Assembly (NCBI GenBank): GCA_039090855.1
Contig: CM077027.1
Coordinates: 100,978,424-101,042,423, forward strand
DNA length: 64,000 nt
Origin: Macrothele yani
Lineage: Eukaryota > Arthropoda > Arachnida > Araneae > Macrothelidae
Direction of reading: 5' to 3'
A program made the position numbers and the translations under genes. The notes below the pieces were generated by a model. That model made no database searches and was not told the DNA's origin. It saw only the letters and a list, made by a program, of their open reading frames with translations. This document shows positions 59,201 through 64,000 of this stretch, piece after piece (position 1 is the stretch's first letter; each line of letters opens with the position of its first letter).

Positions 59201-59459
59201 GTTAAATCCCTGAAATGGCAATGGGCTGGACATACTGCCAGAAGGACAGACCATAGATGGACAGCCGAAATTTTAGATTGGATTCCAAGGGACAGGAAAA
59301 GACCCAGAAAAAGACCACATGGGAGATGGGTGGATGAAATTCGTAAATATGCGGGAGTGACATGGAGGAGACTGGCACAAGACAGACCGTTGTGGAGGAA
59401 ACTTGGGGAGACCTTCGTCCAGCAGTGGATTGATAATGGTTGACAATGATGATGATGAT
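56277..59459 (+). mobile_element. RTE LINE family B copy 2, essentially full length
   Basis: Starts with GATGTAAGGTCAGGTGATG after a TA-rich flank, has a leader of about 210 bp, one long open reading frame and a very short 3' region ending in (TGA)n, as RTE elements do. The total is about 3.18 kb, normal for RTE. It is followed directly by copy 3 in the same orientation. Confidence 0.94.
56490..59443 (+). pseudogene. RTE endonuclease-reverse transcriptase, one late frameshift
   Basis: A single frame of 894 codons from ATG 56490 to 59174. A missing A at about 59168 (compared with copies 1 and 3) shifts it just before the last 90 or so codons, which continue to 59443. Restored length would be about 985 residues. 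The APE endonuclease holds TYNGRSL near residue 50, GLSEVRRK, IIMGDFNAKIG near 185 and GSDHRLVRCK near 276. The RT holds NMKRGKAPGEDGI, NYRPISLLSVVYK, motif A AFIDYEKAFDSV near 630, KGVRQGDTISPKLFN, and motif C RFADDVVIF near 730. A basic C-terminal tail (RDRKRPRKRPHGRWVDEI) follows. A later Met is possible as the true start. All catalytic blocks are intact; only the tail is lost, so residual activity is conceivable but unproven. Confidence 0.95.
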
Positions 59460-62400
59460 ATATAAAACTGAGATGTAAGGTCAGGTGATGCGTAACATCA
59501 CAGCCTCTCCTTGACAAATGTCAACCCCGCCTTCTCGTGGTGCATCCTGTTCCCACTAAAGGGGCTCTGACGACCGCCAATAGCGGTATAACTATACCAT
59601 CGGGATTAGAGGAAATTCTATCCCACACTCACCAACCCGCTTGGCCAGCGTGGTGAGTTATGGCCAAACCCCTCCAAAATGATTCCACAACTTAAATCTT
59701 GGCCCTCAGTCTCCGGCAGCTGGAATGTACCTGGCCAAGGCAGCGGCCAGTGCGACATGAAGGCAGAGGGTGCTAAGAATTCCCGGAGGACCGGACTAGG
59801 CTGCCATCTGATGCTGACCTTGGCTACTTACAATGGACGCTCCCTATCTTCTGATTCAAGGCTTCTTGAATTAGAAGAGGAACTACAAAGGATCAAGTGG
59901 GACATCGTGGGGCTAAGTGAGGTAAGGAGAAAAGGAGAAGATCTCATCGAACTGAAAAGTGGGCATCTCTTCTACTATCGTGGGACAGATACTGGCAGAA
60001 CTAGTGGTGTTGGATTTATAATAAACAAGAAACTGAAGGATAAAGTTGTAGAAGTTGAAAGTTCCTCTGACAGAGCTGCACGACTCGTTATCCAACTCTC
60101 GATACCAGGCTCAGATTATTCAAACTTATGCACCCACCACAAGTCATCCTGAAGAAGAAATTGAAGAATTTTATGAAGAAATTCCCCATCTAAATAATAA
60201 AGGTAAGCAGCACTTGAAGATAATTATGGGAGATTTCAATGCAAAAATAGGGCAACGGCAACAGAATGAAACTTCAGTTTGTAAATTCGGTCACGGCAAC
60301 AGAAACCAGCGTGGGAATACTCTCGTTGAGTTCGCAGAGGCAGAAGGGTTTTTCATCTTGAACTCCTTTTTCAAGAAAAAGCCGCACAGGAAATGGACAT
60401 GGAGACATCCAAATGGGACGACAAGTGAAATTGATTTTATTATGTGTAACAAAAAATTCGTCATAGAAGACTGCAGTGTGCTGAACAAGTTCAACACAGG
60501 TAGTGACCATAGATTGGTGAGATGTAAGATGCACCTCAACACTAAACTTGAACGTGGCAAGCTCATAAGACCAACAGAATCTATTGACATAACCAACCTT
60601 AAAAAACACCATAATACCTTCAAGTTAGAACTGAAGAACAGGTTCTCTGGTTTAGAAGGCCTAACATCGGAAGAAGTGGACATCTCTGAAGTTAACAGAA
60701 AAGTAACCAAAGCTCTTATGGAAACAGCAACAAAATTAGCTGGGTCTAAGAACAAGTTGCATGTGAACAAATTATCAGGAAAAACCAAAATGTTGATGCA
60801 AAAAGGAAGAGAGATGAGGACAACTAAAGAAGATGTGACTTCCCAAAGTGGAATATATAGAGCTATGCAAGACAGTAAGAAAAAGTATCACTGAAGACGT
60901 AAGGAAATTCAACTGTGAACTAGTGAGGAAAGCAATTGAAAACAACCAAAGCCTAAGGATAGCAAAGGGACATCTCAGTAAGGGAAGAAAACAGATTATG
61001 GCACTGAGAAAAGAAGATGGTTCTGTAACAAGAAATAGAGGCGAAATTTTGACAAGAGTGAAAGATTTCTACTCCAAATTATATGAAAGGGATGATATAT
61101 GCACTAAAGACATCATGAAAGATACCAGTACCAGAGTTCCTCCAGTCCTCCCAGCAGAAGTTGCACATGCAATCAAGAACATGAAGCGAGGAAAAGCTCC
61201 ACAAGAAGATGGAATTACTGTAGACATCATACAAGAAGCAAGTGGAGAAATCGAAACAGTACTCGCCCAAATTTTCACTCGATGCCTTAATGAAGGAAAG
61301 ATTCCTGAGGATTGGAACACTGCTACAATGATCCTGCTACATAAGAAAGGTGACATTGAGGATCTCGGAAACTACAGACCTATCAGCCTCCTATCAGTAG
61401 TTTATAAAATCTTCACTAAAGTTCTTTCACACCGCTTGAAGGTAACACTGGACATGGCTCAACCGAGAGAACAAGCTGGATTCAGGAGTGGCTACAGCAC
61501 AATAGATCATATCCACGTGCTGAGAGAACTAATTGAAAGAGCGAGGGAATATGAACTTCCATTGTGCACGGCTTTTATCGATTATGAAAAAGCCTTTGAT
61601 TCGGTGAAACCATCAGCAGTTACAATGGCTCTGAAAACCTGCGGTATTGAAGATGCATACATTAATATTATTAATAACATCTATGAAAATGCAAGTGCAA
61701 AGATTCGGCTGTTTGAAAATACAACACACATAAAAATTGGAAAGGGAGTGAGACAAGGTGACACCATATCTCCGAAGCTCTTTAATGCCACATTGGAGGG
61801 TGTTTTTCAGTCGCTGAGCTGGGAAAACAAGGGGATAAAGATTAATGGAGATTATCTAACCCACCTTCGTTTTGCTGATGACGTAGTCATTTTTGCAACT
61901 ACCCCATCAGAGCTGCAGAGTATGATGCAGGAACTTGCTGACAAGAGTAAAGAAGTGGGATTAAAAATGAACTTTCAGAAGACAAAAGTGATGTTCAATG
62001 CTTTTACAAGAAATGAAGATTTATCGATTGATGGAGAAAAGCTGGAGGTAACAGACACATATGTTTATCTTGGACAGCAGATATCAAGTGAGGGTCATAT
62101 TGATGAAGAAATTAATCGGCGTACAAAACTTGCCTGGAGAGCTTTTGGAAGAAACAGCATAATTTTCAAGAGCAATATGCCATTATGTCTTAAAAGAAAA
62201 GTGTTTGATCAATGCATCCTTCCAGTGCTTACGTATGGTGCAGAGACGTGGACCTTAACTAAAAGAGACATACAAAGGCTGCAGACAACTCAAAAAAGCA
62301 TGGAGAGGTGCATGCTTGGTATAACCAGGAGAGATAAGAAGAGGAACTCGTGGATCCGAAAAATGACGAGAGTGGAAGACATCATGATCAGAGTTAAATC

Positions 62401-62651
62401 CCTGAAATGGCAATGGGCTGGACATACTGCCAGAAGGACAGACCATAGATGGACAGCCGAAATTTTAGATTGGATTCCAAGGGACAGGAAAAGACCCAGA
62501 AAAAGACCACATGGGAGATGGGTGGATGAAATTCGTAAATATGCGGGAGTGACATGGAGGAGACTGGCACAAGACAGACCGTTGTGGAGGAAACTTGGGG
62601 AGACCTTCGTCCAGCAGTGGATTGATAATGGTTGACAATGATGATGATGAT
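59460..62651 (+). mobile_element. RTE LINE family B copy 3, tandem head-to-tail
   Basis: Begins immediately after the (GAT)n tail of copy 2, separated only by ATATATAAAACTGA. The distance between identical leader landmarks is 3189 bp (56283 to 59472) and then 3192 bp (59472 to 62664), so copies 2, 3 and 4 form a regular tandem array. No independent flanking sequence or target duplication lies between them. Confidence 0.93.
59679..62635 (+). pseudogene. RTE endonuclease-reverse transcriptase, two frameshifts (copy 3)
   Basis: The frame from 59679 ends at 60152 because of a 5-bp deletion near 60102, relative to copy 2, within the endonuclease. The correct frame continues to 60894. A one-base insertion near 60843 causes a second shift, and the 595-codon frame 60848-62635 carries the whole RT with FIDYEKAFDSV, RFADDVVIF and the intact basic tail ending in WIDNG. 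The RT half is therefore complete while the endonuclease is broken. Compared with copy 2 it has GKAPQEDG instead of GKAPGEDG in the RT entry region. Confidence 0.93.
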
Positions 62652-64000
62652 ATATAAAACTGAGATGTAAGGTCAGGTGATGCGTAACATCACAGCCTCT
62701 CCTTGACAAATGTCAACCCCGCCTTCTCGTGGTGCATCCTGTTCCCACTAAAGGGGCTCTGACGACCGCCAATAGCGGTATAACTATACCATCGGGATTA
62801 GAGGAAATTCTATCCCACACTCACCAACCCGCTTGGCCAGCGTGGTGAGTTATGGCCAAACCCCTCCAAAATGATTCCACAACTTAAATCTTGGCCCTCA
62901 GTCTCCGGCAGCTGGAATGTACCTGGCCAAGGCAGCGGCCAGTGCGACATGAAGGCAGAGGGTGCTAAGAATTCCCGGAGGACCGGACTAGGCTGCCATC
63001 TGATGCTGACCTTGGCTACTTACAATGGACGCTCCCTATCTTCTGATTCAAGGCTTCTTGAATTAGAAGAGGAACTACAAAGGATCAAGTGGGACATCGT
63101 GGGGCTAAGTGAGGTAAGGAGAAAAGGAGAAGATCTCATCGAACTGAAAAGTGGGCATCTCTTCTACTATCGTGGGACAGATACTGGCAGAACTAGTGGT
63201 GTTGGATTTATAATAAACAAGAAACTGAAGGATAAAGTTGTAGAAGTTGAAAGTTCCTCTGACAGAGCTGCACGACTCGTTATCCAACTCTCGATACCAG
63301 GCTCAGATTATTCAAACTTATGCACCCACCACAAGTCATCCTGAAGAAGAAATTGAAGAATTTTATGAAGAAATTCCCCATCTAAATAATAAAGGTAAGC
63401 AGCACTTGAAGATAATTATGGGAGATTTCAATGCAAAAATAGGGCAACGGCAACAGAATGAAACTTCAGTTTGTAAATTCGGTCACGGCAACAGAAACCA
63501 GCGTGGGAATACTCTACAGTTCGCAGAGGCAGAAGGGTTTTTCATCTTGAACTCCTTTTTCAAGAAAAAGCCGCACAGGAAATGGACATGGAGACATCCA
63601 AATGGGACGACAAGTGAAATTGATTTTATTATGTGTAACAAAAAATTCGTCATAGAAGACTGCAGTGTGCTGAACAAGTTCAACACAGGTAGTGACCATA
63701 GATTGGTGAGATGTAAGATGCACCTCAACACTAAACTTGAACGTGGCAAGCTCATAAGACCAACAGAATCTATTGACATAACCAACCTTAAAAAACACCA
63801 TAATACCTTCAAGTTAGAACTGAAGAACAGGTTCTCTGGTTTAGAAGGCCTAACATCGGAAGAAGTGGACATCTCTGAAGTTAACAGAAAAGTAACCAAA
63901 GCTCTTATGGAAACAGCAACAAAATTAGCTGGGTCTAAGAACAAGTTGCATGTGAACAAATTATCAGGAAAAACCAAAATGTTGATGCAAAAAGGAAGAG
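62652..64000 (+). mobile_element. RTE LINE family B copy 4, cut by window end
   Basis: The third tandem unit; leader and first 1.1 kb of coding sequence are visible. It is almost identical to copy 3, including the same 5-bp deletion near 63293 that breaks the endonuclease frame (frame 62871-63344 ends early). Copy-4-specific change: a net 3-base loss near 63515. The shared lesion links copies 3 and 4 as products of one duplication. RT lies beyond the window. Confidence 0.92.

Noticed and set aside
1..64000. CRISPR arrays, operons, bacterial defence systems
   Set aside because: The window is eukaryotic: spliced exons, SINEs and LINEs. The tandem repeats present have no regular spacer structure.

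Overview
This is animal nuclear DNA, AT-rich and full of transposable elements. It most likely comes from an arthropod, judged by its mix of RTE-type LINEs, hAT, mariner, Tc1-like and Merlin-like transposons and tRNA-derived SINEs. I see no bacterial features, operons or CRISPR arrays.

Only one host gene can be supported. Four short exons on the minus strand (28237-28324, 28065-28116, 25483-25554 and 1-34, in transcript order) encode a contiguous, highly conserved piece of the giant deubiquitinase USP9X / fat facets. All splice sites are GT-AG and the reading phases agree. The last visible intron is about 25.4 kb long because it has filled with transposons. The region from 28.3 to 64 kb lies upstream of the first visible exon and shows no further host exon that I recognise.

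Layout: 1-2.4 kb, exon plus simple and degenerate repeats. 2.46-9.62 kb, a four-level nest: an internally deleted hAT holds a TIR element, which holds a LINE (family A), which holds a Tc1-like transposon. 9.6-13.2 kb, hAT debris and a decayed mariner. 14.06-19.87 kb, a second family-A LINE split by a 3.56-kb hAT. 21.6-23.8 kb, a BED-finger hAT pseudogene. 25.5-28.3 kb, three USP9X exons and a SINE-like sequence. 29.1-33.9 kb, two family-A LINE fragments around a hAT pseudogene. 34.35-42.12 kb and 42.26-48.44 kb, two adjacent elements with very long terminal inverted repeats (about 750 and 640 bp) and TATG direct repeats at their ends; the first holds a decayed gene of an unnamed mobile-element family. 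48.57-49.86 kb, a mariner. 50.2-53.0 kb, a family-A LINE. 53.01-53.37 kb, a near-perfect 360-bp palindrome. 53.7-55.1 kb, a decayed Merlin (ISXO2-like) transposon. 55.2-64 kb, an RTE LINE family (B): one 5'-inverted fragment followed by three head-to-tail copies in tandem.

Almost no element is intact. Frameshifts, stops and lost catalytic residues are recorded per entry. The best-preserved coding sequence is the RTE copy at 56.5-59.4 kb, with one frameshift near its end. Function is therefore limited to the USP9X exons; the rest records transposition, nesting and local duplication.
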